Of a DNA stretch of 61,282 nucleotides, positions 50,226 to 58,300 are shown piece after piece. This DNA is from an uncultured Lachnospiraceae bacterium. GTDB lineage: Bacteria > Bacillota > Clostridia > Lachnospirales > Lachnospiraceae. The stretch covers positions 1-61,282 of the forward strand of contig URDN01000011.1 in NCBI GenBank assembly GCA_900546495.1. Direction: 5' to 3'. How positions within the stretch are numbered: the first letter of the stretch is position 1; every line of letters starts with the position of its first letter. The notes under the pieces were generated by a model. The model did not search any database and was not told the DNA's origin. It saw nothing but the letters and a program-made list of their open reading frames with translations. The translations under genes and the position numbers were made by a program.

Positions 50226-51632
50226 TTATTCACCGTATTTCTCAAAACGCTCTTTTCTTGCCTCAGCGACTTCATCCTGACGCTCTTTCCATAATCTGTC
50301 AGCAACTGGTTTCCAGTTCTCTGCGTATGGAATTGTTTTTGCAATCAGGCTGTCAACCGGCTCTTCTGCCTGCATATCTGTAGAATGAGCTCCGGAAGCC
50401 TCTACCATCTTCTTGATCATCTCCGGATTCTCAAGCATCGGGCATGGACGAAGCTGGTTGTCATTGAACGGCATATTGTCATGATACTGCATGAACAGCG
50501 GCTGCTGTAAGCACTCAAGCAGGGAATGCTCTTTGATGTTGATGTTGGAGTAGTGAATGAATACACATGGCTCTACATCACCGTTCGGGTTGATATGTAA
50601 GTAGTTCTTACCACCAGCGATACATCCGCCTACGAACTCAGCATCGTTCTGGAAATCCAGTGTGAAGAGTTTGATCGGGCATTTTCTGCTACGTACGAAA
50701 CGAACACGGTTAACCATGTACTCACGCTGTTCCGGTGTCAGAAGCAGATCTGTACTTGCGTCTTTTCCAACTGGCATGTAATGGAAGAACCAGGAAAGGA
50801 TTGCTCCTTTGTCTACCAACATCTGAAGGAATTCATCAGATGTAACTACTTTATAGTTTTTGCTTGTGTAACAGATAGATGTACCGAATAACAGACCATG
50901 CTCTTTCATCAGATCCATAGCGTGCATAACTTTCTCGAATACACCCTGTCCACGACGGTCATCGTTTGTCTCTGCATATCCCTCTACAGACAGAGCGAAG
51001 GATAAGTTACCAAGTCTCTGAACTTCTTTACAAAGCTCCTCATCGATCAGTGTTCCGTTTGTGAAGATATGGAATGCACAGTCGTTATGTTTTTCAGCAA
51101 GCATCAGGATATCTTTCTTACGAACCATCGGCTCACCACCTGTTAATACGAAGAAGTGGATACCAAGCTCTTTTGCTTCTGTGATAATTCTGTCAAGCTC
51201 TTCATTGCTTAACTGAAGCTGATGACCATACTCAGCAGCCCAGCATCCTGTACATTTCAGGTTACATGCGCTGGTCGGATCCATCAGGATAACCCACGGC
51301 ACGTTACATCCGTATTTTTCACGGTTCTCTTTTACTTTCTTGAAACCTGTCAGACCAGCTTCAAAGCCCATGTTTAATACGTGCTGTTTTACAATGTTTG
51401 GATGAAGTCTCTCTAAAGCATCATAAATCATCTGCGTCCATTTCTGCTCCGGATCACAAAGGACCTCATTTGCATTATCCCAGAAATACTGTGGGAAGTT
51501 TTTTCCTGCTATTTTATGTGCCAGGTTCATCAGTTTAACCAGGTTCTCTTCTTTGTTTTTGTTGATGTATTTATAAACTCCTGAAAAAGCCAGTTCAAAT
51601 GACTTTCTTGCTGCAGCGTGTTTTACGTCCAT
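50226..51632 (-). CDS. Radical SAM protein, tandem paralogue 2
   Basis: A 468-residue radical SAM enzyme. An all-helical N-terminal domain (1-105) precedes the SAM core with MDPTSACNLKCTGCWAAEYG (CxxxCxxC) and FVLTGGEPMVRKKDIL. A C-terminal part contains more conserved Cys residues (VGGCIAGGKN, VEPCVFIHYS, LRPCPMLENPE) that could bind an auxiliary cluster as in SPASM-like proteins. It is about as long as, and clearly similar to, the paralogue 26 bases upstream, so they arose by duplication. Substrate unknown. AGGAGGAA precedes the start. A lipid-modifying role is one possibility (see findings). Confidence 0.88.
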   Translation of the reverse strand: MDVKHAAARKSFELAFSGVYKYINKNKEENLVKLMNLAHKIAGKNFPQYFWDNANEVLCDPEQKWTQMIYDALERLHPNIVKQHVLNMGFEAGLTGFKKVKENREKYGCNVPWVILMDPTSACNLKCTGCWAAEYGHQLQLSNEELDRIITEAKELGIHFFVLTGGEPMVRKKDILMLAEKHNDCAFHIFTNGTLIDEELCKEVQRLGNLSFALSVEGYAETNDDRRGQGVFEKVMHAMDLMKEHGLLFGTSICYTSKNYKVVTSDEFLQMLVDKGAILSWFFHYMPVGKDASTDLLLTPEQREYMVNRVRFVRSRKCPIKLFTLDFQNDAEFVGGCIAGGKNYLHINPNGDVEPCVFIHYSNINIKEHSLLECLQQPLFMQYHDNMPFNDNQLRPCPMLENPEMIKKMVEASGAHSTDMQAEEPVDSLIAKTIPYAENWKPVADRLWKERQDEVAEARKERFEKYGE

Positions 51633-51658
51633 CTTTCAATTCCTCCTGTTGTCTGTCC

Positions 51659-53077
51659 TTAGTTTGCATCAGTTCCTTCGATCTCACTCTTGTAGTTCTT
51701 GTAGCCTTTCTTTACGAATGGATGCTCTGCCCAGATCTTGTCAGCATGCTCTTTCCACTCAGCTGCGTACGGCTCACATTTCTCGCAAAGGTGCTCTGCG
51801 CTCTCCGGAGACTGTAAATCAGTAGATTTTGCACCAGTCTCACGAACCATCTCCTGCAGTTTCTCCGGGTTCTCAAGCATCGGACACGGACGAAGCATGT
51901 TGTCGTTGAACGGCTGGTTGTCTCTGTATGCCATGAATAACGGCTGTTTCAGACACTCAAGTAATGTGTTCTCACGGATGTTTGCTCCTGAGTAATGAAT
52001 GAATACGCATGGCTCAGCATCTCCGTTTGCGTTGATGTGGAAGTAGTTACGTCCACCGGCGATACATCCGCCTACAAACTCACCATCGTTCTGGAAGTCC
52101 ATGAGCATAATCGGTTTTCCACCTTCGAATGCACGAACCTCACGGATACGTTTGTAGATGTACTCTCGCTGCTCCATAGTCGGCATCAGTTCTACATCAG
52201 CTTCGTTTCCGACTGGCATATAGTGGAAGTACCAGGAGTAACGGCATCCGTGCTCGATCAGCAGATCGAAGAACTCATCAGATGTAACGGCATCCATGTT
52301 CTTTCTTGTATAACATACAGATGTTCCGAAGAACAGACCGTACTGTTTCATCAGATCCATAGCGCCCAGAACTTTCTGGAAAATACCCTGACCACGACGG
52401 CCATCGTTTGCTTCCTCAAATCCTTCCAGACTCAGAGAGAAGGAAAGGTTTCCTAATTTCTGAACTTCTTTACAGAATTCTTCGTCGATCAGTGTTCCGT
52501 TTGTGAAGCTGTGGAATGCTACATCATGATGTTTTTTACAAAGTTTGAGAATATCTGCTTTACGTACCAGCGGTTCTCCGCCTGTAAACATGTAGAAGTA
52601 GATACCAAGTTCTTTACCCTGAGTTACAATATCATCTAACTCTTCGTATGTAAGGTTCAGTTTGTAACCATACTCTGCTGCCCAGCATCCTGTACATCTT
52701 AAGTTACATGCACTTGTCGGATCCATAAGAATCAGCCACGGGATATTGCAGTGGTGAACCTCACGCATTTTACGAATTGTTTTTGTACCATAGAAAGCAG
52801 CTTCAAAACCAAGATTTAATGCTGTCATTTTTGCCACGTTCGGATCTAACTCATCCAGCATGGTATTGACGAATTTCATCCATTTGTGATCTGGATTCTG
52901 AACGATTTTTCTTGCACCTTCATATGCTTCCGGTTTGAAATTATCGCCCATAAATCTCTGAGCCAGATCGATGATCTGAAGTAATCCTTTTTCTCTGTCT
53001 TTGTTCAGTCTTTTTAAAGCAACATCAATTGCTGCGCTGAACGCTTTTCTCTGCATAGTATGTGATAAACTTGCCAC
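51659..53077 (-). CDS. Radical SAM protein, tandem paralogue 1
   Basis: A 472-residue paralogue of the next gene with the same plan: helical N-terminus, ACNLRCTGCWAAEYGYKL, YMFTGGEPLVRKADIL, and C-terminal Cys blocks (VGGCIAGGRNYFHINANGDA, LRPCPMLENPEKL). The start is a GTG at 53077 with AAAGGAGAG eight bases upstream. It is the first gene of a two-gene unit driven by a promoter at 53335-53362 and divergent from a TetR regulator. Both copies have all radical SAM residues, so neither is a decayed duplicate; a heteromer or two related reactions are possible. Confidence 0.88.
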   Translation of the reverse strand: MASLSHTMQRKAFSAAIDVALKRLNKDREKGLLQIIDLAQRFMGDNFKPEAYEGARKIVQNPDHKWMKFVNTMLDELDPNVAKMTALNLGFEAAFYGTKTIRKMREVHHCNIPWLILMDPTSACNLRCTGCWAAEYGYKLNLTYEELDDIVTQGKELGIYFYMFTGGEPLVRKADILKLCKKHHDVAFHSFTNGTLIDEEFCKEVQKLGNLSFSLSLEGFEEANDGRRGQGIFQKVLGAMDLMKQYGLFFGTSVCYTRKNMDAVTSDEFFDLLIEHGCRYSWYFHYMPVGNEADVELMPTMEQREYIYKRIREVRAFEGGKPIMLMDFQNDGEFVGGCIAGGRNYFHINANGDAEPCVFIHYSGANIRENTLLECLKQPLFMAYRDNQPFNDNMLRPCPMLENPEKLQEMVRETGAKSTDLQSPESAEHLCEKCEPYAAEWKEHADKIWAEHPFVKKGYKNYKSEIEGTDAN

Positions 53078-53221
53078 GATATGCTCTCCTTTCCTATTCC
53101 CTTAGCCATCAGTCAGCGGATATTTGCAATCCACTATCACTACTTGTTCATAACCAAATAACTACCACGTAGCTTCATTGGTTAAATATTTACTTGTTTC
53201 TTACTATAAACAAATTCTCCA

Positions 53222-53265
53222 AACAGGCAACTACTACTTTTTACAATTGTAAAAATGTGCCTGTT
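53222..53265. promoter_or_regulatory. Large inverted repeat in the leader of the radical SAM operon
   Basis: AACAGGCA...TGCCTGTT flank a perfect inner palindrome TTTTTACAATTGTAAAAA (53238-53255). It could be an operator or an mRNA hairpin about 150 bases before the first radical SAM gene. Confidence 0.5.
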
Positions 53266-53334
53266 CTTTAACATATGTTTCTTACACGACATCCGTGTCT
53301 TTGACAACACATGTTGCATTTTTAACTCTTGTAT

Positions 53335-53362
53335 ATTATAATCAACTTAAGTTAAATATCAA
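53335..53362 (-). promoter_or_regulatory. Promoter with palindromic operator for the radical SAM pair
   Basis: On the minus strand TTGATA and TATAAT are 16 bases apart, and the spacer contains the perfect palindrome AACTTAAGTT (53344-53353). A TetR-family dimer bound there would block RNA polymerase; the divergent TetR gene is the obvious candidate. Confidence 0.6.
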
Positions 53363-53464
53363 CCGTCAATTTGATTTTTTCTGTCAATTATCCCACACTT
53401 TTTCTTGACTTTGTTGGATAATTAACAGTTTCCAGACAGATTGACTGAAGGAGAGGAGAAGAAA

Positions 53465-54016
53465 ATGGCAACAGATCGCCGCACAAAATATACGAAATCG
53501 GTGATTCGACAGGCACTTTTTGACCTGTTGAAAGAGAAACCTTTAAATAAGATCACAGTAACGGATATCTGTAAAATGGCAGATATCAACCGCAGTACTT
53601 TCTATTCTTATTATGAGGATGTGTATGCACTTCTGACGCAGATTCAGAATGAATTGTTTGAAAATATTGTGGTAACTCTTGGAAATGACAACTGGTTTGA
53701 TGATATCCTGCATCTCATTGATCAGAACCGTGATCTCTGTCAGGTACTGATCGGACCGCATGGAGATTCTTCCTTTATCAGACAGCTGATGTATCTGGGA
53801 TATGACAACAGTATGCGTGTCTGGCAGAAACTTTATCCGAATGCAGATGCAACGATGCTGGACTATTCCTACGCATATCTGGCAAATGGAGTGATCGGGA
53901 TTCTGGAGAACTGGGTGTGCAGTAATTATAAGCTCTCTATTGAGCAGGTTGGAAAACTGCTGATGGGAATTACGATGAATGGACTGAATTTTCTGGAAAA
54001 TCCATGTTTTTCGTAG
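53465..54016 (+). CDS. TetR/AcrR family regulator
   Basis: A 183-residue regulator. The N-terminal helix-turn-helix reads TKYTKSVIRQALFDLLKEKP followed by ITVTDICKMADINRSTFYSY, closest in style to DhaS/TetR_C_7-8 type proteins. The C-terminal ligand domain is helical. The start is the ATG at 53465 after GGAGAGGAG; an in-frame TTG at 53441 overlaps that site. Divergence from the radical SAM pair suggests it controls them and possibly itself. Confidence 0.92.
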   Translation: MATDRRTKYTKSVIRQALFDLLKEKPLNKITVTDICKMADINRSTFYSYYEDVYALLTQIQNELFENIVVTLGNDNWFDDILHLIDQNRDLCQVLIGPHGDSSFIRQLMYLGYDNSMRVWQKLYPNADATMLDYSYAYLANGVIGILENWVCSNYKLSIEQVGKLLMGITMNGLNFLENPCFS

Positions 54017-54190
54017 AATGACACATTATTTTTATCTTCCGGCATTCCTTCGATATACATGAAATCCTTGTATTTTTCTTTCATATATTCAATCATTTTG
54101 CCAGCGATACCCATTCCCTGATAATCCGTGATTTCCATTTGCCACCAAAAATTGCCAGTCCATATTCCAAAGGACAGCCTAGATCATCCT
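54017..54190 (-). pseudogene. Composite remnant of an HxlR regulator and a GNAT acetyltransferase
   Basis: Two broken coding stretches meet here. On the minus strand near 54190-54110 one frame reads DDLGCPLEYGLAIFGGKWKS, the hallmark of HxlR-type winged-helix regulators, with nothing on either side. Shifted by a frame, 54138-54020 reads GIAGKMIEYMKEKYKDFMYI and then NNVSFYEKHGF, the C-terminal half of a GNAT domain. Neither has a valid start or complete domain. The piece is wedged between tetR and the glycosylase gene and looks like deletion debris. Confidence 0.65.
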
Positions 54191-54682
54191 CTAAATTTTT
54201 TTTATATTTTGCCAATATTCCAACAACCGCTCCACACTGTAAGCCGCATTCGCCGGACTGGTAGATGGCAGCTGCACTGCTTCAATCCCCAACTCTTTTG
54301 CCAGATACTTGTCATACAACTGTTTTGATTTTGCCCCATTTGCATAAATCTTCGTAATCTGGCTTCTACCTATTATATATGCCAGATCATTTGGCACCAC
54401 GTTTCGAATACTGCTGTCACTGGATCCCGCAATGTCACAGCTTGCGATCACATCCCACAGGGCGATATGATGCCGCAGCAGCATTTCTTTTTTCTCTGGA
54501 ATAGTCTGCGGAACCTTCTCATCCAAAACCTGCGCCATGACTTTCCAGAAACGGTTCTGCGGATGTCCATAAAAGAATTGCATTTCTCTGGACTTCACCA
54601 ACGGAAAACTACCCAGGATCAGTATTTCAGAATTTTCATCATACACTGGTGGAAATTCATGGTTTTGTCGTTTTAACTCCAT
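54191..54682 (-). CDS. DNA-deoxyinosine glycosylase (UDG superfamily)
   Basis: A 163-residue uracil-DNA-glycosylase-superfamily protein of the family-6 hypoxanthine glycosylase type. The N-terminal motif ILILGSFPLVKSREMQFFYG and HPQNRFWKVM form the base pocket, and LPSTSPANAAYS forms the DNA-intercalating loop. It removes deaminated adenine from DNA to start base-excision repair. The start overlaps the malQ stop as TAATG, so it is translated with malQ from one message, an odd functional pairing. Confidence 0.88.
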   Translation of the reverse strand: MELKRQNHEFPPVYDENSEILILGSFPLVKSREMQFFYGHPQNRFWKVMAQVLDEKVPQTIPEKKEMLLRHHIALWDVIASCDIAGSSDSSIRNVVPNDLAYIIGRSQITKIYANGAKSKQLYDKYLAKELGIEAVQLPSTSPANAAYSVERLLEYWQNIKKI

Positions 54683-56205
54683 TATTTTTCCGCCTCTTTC
54701 TCTTCTTTTTTCGGTGGATCAATTCTCCAGCGATAGGACAATCCTGTCATATGCGCAATGTTACCAGCCAGATCATGTGTCAACTGCTCCTTGCGCACAC
54801 GCCACTCCCAGTTATGACCAAGGGTGGACGGAAAGTTCATCCGGGCTTCTTTTCCCAGGCCAAGATAGTCCTGAATCGGAACAATACAGTATTTTCCAAC
54901 GCTGGACATTGCCATCCAGATCAGATTTTCACCTAGTTCCCCGTTTGAAGCATGCGGACGGTTCATATATTCCCGGATGTGATTGCGCACATGATCCTGC
55001 GCACAGTCCAGATACTGCATCAGAGTCTCATTGTCATGAGTTCCTGGGTATACAACAGCATTCTGGGTATAGTTATGTGGCAGATATTCGTTGTCACTGC
55101 CACCGCCAAAGGCAAACTGTAATACCTTCATGCCAGGATAACCTGTTTCAGCCACCAGATCACGGACTGACTGTGTCATATAGCCAAGATCTTCTGCAAT
55201 GATCTCGATGTTTTTCACATGTTTTTTTACTTCTTTAAAAAGTGCGATACCCGGTCCTTTTTTCCACTCCCCGATGCGGGCATTTGTCATGCCGTATGGA
55301 ATCGTATAATATTCATCGAAACCACGGAAATGGTCGATTCGAACCACATCATACAATACTTCACAGTGTTTGATACGGCGGATCCACCATGCAAAGTTCT
55401 GCTTTTTGTGGTATTCCCAGTCATAGATTGGATTGCCCCAGAGCTGTCCGTCTGCAGTAAATCCATCTGGCGGGCATCCTGCCACTTCGATGGGGTTCAT
55501 ATCTTCATCAAATTCAAATAATTCCGGATTCATCCATGCATCTGCACTGTCGAAAGCCACATAAATCGGAATATCACCAATAATCCTGATACCACGCTCA
55601 TTGGCATATTTTTTCACTTTCAGCCACTGTTTTAAAAACCAGTACTGCAGATATTCATAATAACAGATCTCATCTGCAAGTTCTTCCCTGTATTTTGCCA
55701 GAACATCCGGCTCCTTCTGAATCAGTTCTTTTTCCCAGGTACTCCATGCCTGCTTGTCATGCACATCCTTTAATGCCATAAACAGTGCATAATCCGGGAG
55801 CCATTCCTTCTGCTCTTCCTCAAATTTCAGGAACTCTTCATCTTCCCGTTTTTTGCTGTTCTCATAAGCTTTATGTAACAACGGATTCCGGTTTTCATAC
55901 TGTTTCCCATAATCCACATAAGACGGATTTGTACCAAGCTGCGCTGCCTCACATTCCTCTCTGGTCAGAAGTCCTTCCTTGATCAGTTCTTCCAGAGAAA
56001 TGAAATACGGATTTCCCGCAAAAGTAGAAAATGACTGATACGGAGAATCTCCGTAACTGGTCGGTCCCAGTGGCAGGATCTGCCAGAATGTCTGGCCGCT
56101 CTCCTGCAGAAAATCAATCCATTCAAATGCACTTTTTGAAAAACATCCGATTCCATATTTTGACGGTAAACTGCTTACCGGAAGTAAAATACCACTTGCT
56201 CTCAT
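54682..56205 (-). CDS. malQ: 4-alpha-glucanotransferase (amylomaltase)
   Basis: A 507-residue GH77 enzyme that transfers maltodextrin segments. Opening ASGILLPVSSLPSKYGIGCF, then GDIPIYVAFDSADAWMNPEL, the nucleophile Asp in VRIDHFRGFDEYY, acid/base Glu in IIAEDLGYM and the third carboxylate in PGTHDNETLMQYL are all canonical. The start is the ATG at 56205 with AAGGAG; residues upstream in frame have no ribosome binding site. Full length. Confidence 0.96.
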   Translation of the reverse strand: MRASGILLPVSSLPSKYGIGCFSKSAFEWIDFLQESGQTFWQILPLGPTSYGDSPYQSFSTFAGNPYFISLEELIKEGLLTREECEAAQLGTNPSYVDYGKQYENRNPLLHKAYENSKKREDEEFLKFEEEQKEWLPDYALFMALKDVHDKQAWSTWEKELIQKEPDVLAKYREELADEICYYEYLQYWFLKQWLKVKKYANERGIRIIGDIPIYVAFDSADAWMNPELFEFDEDMNPIEVAGCPPDGFTADGQLWGNPIYDWEYHKKQNFAWWIRRIKHCEVLYDVVRIDHFRGFDEYYTIPYGMTNARIGEWKKGPGIALFKEVKKHVKNIEIIAEDLGYMTQSVRDLVAETGYPGMKVLQFAFGGGSDNEYLPHNYTQNAVVYPGTHDNETLMQYLDCAQDHVRNHIREYMNRPHASNGELGENLIWMAMSSVGKYCIVPIQDYLGLGKEARMNFPSTLGHNWEWRVRKEQLTHDLAGNIAHMTGLSYRWRIDPPKKEEKEAEK

Positions 56206-56532
56206 AATAAAAAACTCCTTCTCAAAATCTGCCAAAATAAACATCATTCTTCTCGTGCAAGTGTACATCATTTGCACGGAGTCCTTTTATCAGATAGATA
56301 ATTCGGTATAATTTTCTATCTATAAAATGCTTTTTGGGCAGCGGGATTTTTTCCCGAATTATGTGTTTTATTATACCTTTTTTTGCGGTTTTTCTCAACC
56401 TAAAATAAGCCTGCCAGATAAACTCTATTAATTTTCTATGAATTCACATTTTTTCTATAGAAACGCGGAGAATATTATAGTATACTGAACCCATCAGAAT
56501 CATTCGATTCACATTTTAAGGAGGTAATTCAT
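56206..56532. other. Divergent intergenic region of malQ and the Cys-rich gene
   Basis: 327 bases. An inverted repeat GATAGATAATT/AATTTTCTATC lies at 56293-56320, upstream of malQ, and could be a regulator site. Near 56470-56490 TATTATAGTATACT offers a -10 for the plus-strand small gene. Nothing else recognised. Confidence 0.45.
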
Positions 56533-56730
56533 ATGGCAGAAAATACTATTGGCGGATGTACAGGTAATTGCCACAGCTGTGGTTCTTCCTGTGACACACA
56601 GACAGGAGAAAGAAAGCCAAGCTTTTTTGATAGACTGGAATCCATTTCCGAACACTTTGAAAATGTAGGTGAGGACAATGTATTACAGATGTTAAATGAC
56701 ATTGTTGCAGAACTGGAAAAAGAAGATTAA
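56533..56730 (+). CDS. Small Cys-rich protein of unknown function
   Basis: A 65-residue protein with a strong TAAGGAGG. Four closely spaced Cys residues, in GCTGNCHSCGSSCDTQTG (CxxxCxxCxxxC with a His between), form a probable metal or Fe-S site, followed by an acidic amphipathic helix (SFFDRLESISEHFENVGEDN to the end). It is monocistronic with its own terminator. I recognise no named family. It may be a metal carrier or small redox protein. Confidence 0.75.
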   Translation: MAENTIGGCTGNCHSCGSSCDTQTGERKPSFFDRLESISEHFENVGEDNVLQMLNDIVAELEKED

Positions 56731-56749
56731 TTATCATAAAAAGTCGCAT

Positions 56750-56778
56750 GAGCAGGTGAGGCATCACCTGCTCTTTTT
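56750..56778 (+). terminator. Terminator of the Cys-rich gene
   Basis: GAGCAGGTGA and TCACCTGCTC pair perfectly and are followed by TTTTT. Confidence 0.9.
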
Positions 56779-56875
56779 CTCCCCTACCTTTGTATCTGTC
56801 TAATGCATCATTTTTTTCTTTCCTGACAAATGTCTTTCTTTCGAAAGAATTAAGATTTTCTTTTGCGCTTCTTTC

Positions 56876-56927
56876 TTGTATGTCCCCCATATGCATGCTA
56901 TATTAACTGTATTAACACGGTTAGTAC
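56876..56927 (+). promoter_or_regulatory. Promoter and operator of the GntR-ABC operon
   Basis: TTGTAT and TATATT are separated by 17 bases (56876-56904). At the expected start site lies an inverted repeat GTATTAAC-ACG-GTTAGTAC (56909-56927, one mismatch), a likely operator for the first gene's product. A perfect 20-bp palindrome, TCTATATAAATTTATATAGA, follows at 56951-56970. Confidence 0.65.
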
Positions 56928-57029
56928 GCCAAATGCCATCTGCGACGTTTTCTATATAAATTTATATAGATACTCCATCTGCTATTTAGCTGACACCGTT
57001 CGTCTATTTTTATTTAAAAGGAGACTTCT

Positions 57030-57404
57030 ATGATACAGTTAAATTACCGCGATACGCGCCCCTTTTATCAGCAGATAAAAGATAATGTACGGCAGCTTGT
57101 GGTCAGCGGTGCTTTGAAAAAAGATGAAAAGCTTCCTTCCGTACGGGAACTGGCAGCTTCGCTGGCGATCAATCCAAATACGATCCAGCGTGCCTACCGG
57201 GAACTGGAAAGCGAAGGTTACATCTATACGTTGTCCGGAAAAGGCACCTTTGTTGCAGAAGTGGATCAGACCAACCAGCTCCGTCAGCAGGAACTGCTGC
57301 CAAAATTTGATAAGATTGTGTCTGAGCTTCTCTATCTGTCCATGCCGGTAAATGAGCTCACGAACCGCATTCTTTCTTTATCAGGAAGGAGGATTCAGGC
57401 ATGA
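57030..57404 (+). CDS. GntR family regulator, YtrA type
   Basis: A 124-residue short GntR protein with a winged helix (FYQQIKDNVRQLVVSGALKK, then PSVRELAASLAINPNTIQRA and GYIYTLSGKGTFVAE) and only a small C-terminal dimer helix, the YtrA subfamily. Such regulators repress the ABC transporter operon that they head and respond to envelope stress or antibiotics. The stop overlaps the ABC gene start as ATGA. AAAAGGAGA precedes the ATG. Confidence 0.93.
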   Translation: MIQLNYRDTRPFYQQIKDNVRQLVVSGALKKDEKLPSVRELAASLAINPNTIQRAYRELESEGYIYTLSGKGTFVAEVDQTNQLRQQELLPKFDKIVSELLYLSMPVNELTNRILSLSGRRIQA

Positions 57405-58300
57405 TCCAGGCAGAACATATTACCAAAACATTCCATGGATTTAAAGCGTTGGATGACATGAGTCTGCATGTCCCGAAAGGAACCATTTACGGTCTCGTAG
57501 GTCCAAATGGTGCCGGGAAATCCACTCTGATCCGTCATCTCACCGGAATTTACCGCCCCGACAGCGGCTCCATCCTCATTGACGGTCTGCCAGTATATGA
57601 CAATCCGGAGGCCAAAATCAAATTCACATATATCCCGGATGACATGTTCTATTTTTTCCAGGCAAATACACTGGAAATGAAGCAGTTTTATCAGGGCATT
57701 TACAAAAAATTTGATTCCGGACTTTTTGAGCGCTTGCAGGAATTTTTCCCGAATATTGATACCAAACGTGCCATCCGCCGGCTTTCCAAAGGTATGCAAA
57801 AGCAGGTGGCCTTCTGGCTCTCTATCTGCGCCATGCCGGAGCTGATGATCCTGGATGAGCCTATGGATGGTCTTGATCCGGTGATGCGCCGCCAGATCTG
57901 GAGTATCATACTGTCTAAGGCAAGCGAAAGCCGCACTACAATCCTGATTTCTTCCCACAATCTGCGTGAACTGGAAGATGTCTGCGACCATGTAGGCATC
58001 ATGCATCAGGGCAAGATCATTGTGGAGCGCTCTCTCTCCGATTTGCAGGGAAATGTGTCCAAAATTCAGGTGGCATTTCAGGAAGGCATGCCAACGCTGC
58101 CGAAAGATTTTGAGATTTTACACATGTCCAACACCGGTCGTGTATACACATTGATCGTAAAAGGCAATCCGGAGCAGGCCAAAATGATACTGGAGCAGAC
58201 ACATCCGATGCTGATCGATATCCTTCCTCTTACATTGGAAGAAATTTTTATTTATGAAATGGGAGGAAAGAATTATGAAATCAAAGACATCCTGTTTTAA
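57401..58300 (+). CDS. ABC transporter ATP-binding protein
   Basis: A 299-residue ATPase. Walker A is GPNGAGKST; the signature is a variant, RLSKGMQKQ in place of LSGGQ; Walker B/D-loop is LMILDEPMDGLDP; the H-loop follows in ILISSHNLREL. A ~90-residue C-terminal extension fits YtrB/CcmA-like exporters. It overlaps the regulator gene by four bases and the permease gene by 26 bases. Confidence 0.93.
   Translation: MIQAEHITKTFHGFKALDDMSLHVPKGTIYGLVGPNGAGKSTLIRHLTGIYRPDSGSILIDGLPVYDNPEAKIKFTYIPDDMFYFFQANTLEMKQFYQGIYKKFDSGLFERLQEFFPNIDTKRAIRRLSKGMQKQVAFWLSICAMPELMILDEPMDGLDPVMRRQIWSIILSKASESRTTILISSHNLRELEDVCDHVGIMHQGKIIVERSLSDLQGNVSKIQVAFQEGMPTLPKDFEILHMSNTGRVYTLIVKGNPEQAKMILEQTHPMLIDILPLTLEEIFIYEMGGKNYEIKDILF

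Larger units (their letters stand above)
53078..53464. other. Divergent control region of the radical SAM pair and TetR gene
   Basis: 387 bases with no gene. It contains one copy of the imperfect intergenic repeat (53123-53153), a large inverted repeat (53222-53265), the minus-strand promoter with an internal palindrome (53335-53362), and AT-rich sequence before the TetR gene that includes TTGACT near 53407. Confidence 0.6.

Noticed and set aside
54017..54190. Annotating the 70-codon GNAT fragment as a real acetyltransferase gene
   Set aside because: It lacks the N-terminal half of the fold, overlaps an HxlR fragment in another frame and has no start signal.
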